The position numbers were made by a program, and so were the translations under genes. DNA of 64,000 nucleotides, from assembly GCF_029910535.1 (NCBI RefSeq), contig NZ_CP069362.1, positions 1-64,000 of the forward strand. Direction: 5' to 3'. Under the pieces are notes generated by a model. The model ran no database searches. It saw nothing but the letters and a program-made list of their open reading frames with translations, and had not been told where the DNA came from. Positions 63,669 through 64,000 of the stretch are shown here, piece after piece (the first letter of the stretch is position 1; each line of letters begins with the position of its first letter). The stretch is from Marinitoga aeolica. Lineage in GTDB: Bacteria; Thermotogota; Thermotogae; Petrotogales; Petrotogaceae.

Positions 63669-64000
63669 GTGGAAATTATAAAAAAACTAAAAAATATGGA
63701 GTTCAATTCAGAAAATACTGCTATATTATGTGTTGATTGTCAAAATGGTTTTACTTTACGTTGCCCAAATGAATTACCTGTCGAAGGGACTGATGAAAAA
63801 TGGATAAAATCTGTGAATGAATTTTTAAACGAAGCGAAAAAAAATAATTATTTAATAGTTGCAAGTAAAGATGATCATCCGAAAAATCATAAATCTTTTG
63901 AAATATGGCCACCACATTGTATAAAAAACACATTTGGAAATGAATTATTTATTAATACATATGATTTTGTAGTAAAAAAGGGGACTACTGAGAATACAGA
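63669..64000 (+). CDS. pncA: Nicotinamidase-like protein (5' part; runs off the window)
   Basis: About 110 residues are visible. GTG start 63669 follows GAGGTGA. LCVDCQNGF carries the catalytic Asp; SKDDHPKNHKSFEIWPPHC matches the nicotinamidase metal-site pattern (Asp-His...His...WPxHC); the conserved Lys is in VVKKGT. It would convert nicotinamide to nicotinate for NAD salvage. The catalytic Cys is beyond the edge. Confidence 0.85.
   Translation, partial: MEIIKKLKNMEFNSENTAILCVDCQNGFTLRCPNELPVEGTDEKWIKSVNEFLNEAKKNNYLIVASKDDHPKNHKSFEIWPPHCIKNTFGNELFINTYDFVVKKGTTENT

Overview
The window reads as the start of a chromosome from an AT-rich, anaerobic, thermophilic bacterium of the phylum Thermotogota. 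It most resembles a Marinitoga/Petrotoga-type member, but the genus is an inference. Supporting signs are the Thermotoga-like 60-residue one-cluster ferredoxin, a DnaA with the 'RRLRG' sensor-2 region I associate with this group, and very low GC. dnaA begins at base 1, so the record was probably rotated to this gene. No CRISPR array, insertion sequence, prophage or rRNA was seen. One tRNA gene (Val, GAC) is present.

Layout. 1-6.1 kb: dnaA; an orphan trpB2 with a complete tryptophan leader-peptide attenuator; an exported CsgG/FlgO-like protein next to a lipoprotein with three Fn3-like modules and a seven-repeat propeller. 6.4-12.3 kb: lipoate ligase, a flavin-fold protein and a full pyruvate dehydrogenase complex (E1a, E1b, E2, E3). 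12.3-18.3 kb: cysK, glpK-tsaE-ychF-queA and an EamA permease. 18.4-24 kb: the phosphate regulon (pstSCAB, phoU, a PhoB-like regulator and a soluble PhoR-like kinase). 24-28 kb (minus): zinc-ribbon SF1 helicase, cysteine desulfidase family protein, EamA permease. 28.1-35.5 kb (minus): gltA-leuC-like-leuD-like-proC-proA-proB-icd, a complete route from acetyl-CoA and oxaloacetate to 2-oxoglutarate plus glutamate to proline. 35.5-39 kb (minus): a polar amino acid ABC importer with two binding proteins. 39-44.5 kb: ferritin, a degenerate GH1-like protein, YjbQ, a double YqeG-like phosphatase, PIN-PhoH and a DnaQ-type exonuclease. 44.7-49.2 kb: rpsF-ssb-rpsR, rplI, an RNase Z-like hydrolase and NfeD/SPFH membrane proteins. 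49.2-59.3 kb (minus): tRNA-Val, an envelope glycan cluster (four glycosyltransferases, UDP-galactopyranose mutase, two flippase-like proteins) and a pair of double cyclic-nucleotide-binding-domain proteins. 59.4-63.5 kb (minus): YjbQ, minE, minD, ferredoxin, a phosphoglycerate dehydrogenase and an aminotransferase. A nicotinamidase-like gene runs off the right edge.

The most interesting content is not in the long ORFs. Four short leader ORFs sit behind promoters and ahead of intrinsic terminators, upstream of trpB2 (three Trp codons), gltA (Gln-Pro-Glu-Pro), and each of the two ABC binding-protein genes (His-His-His and Arg-His-His). The trp leader has the classic four-segment attenuator fold. 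The other three share one five-segment RNA module with the same core sequences (GGTGTGGCC / ACACCTT / AAGG / GGCCACAC / GTGTGGCC), although the control codons differ. This looks like a modular family of ribosome-mediated attenuators. It assigns histidine (or basic amino acids) to the ABC importer and proline/glutamate supply to the gltA operon. Function is inferred from sequence complementarity and codon content only.
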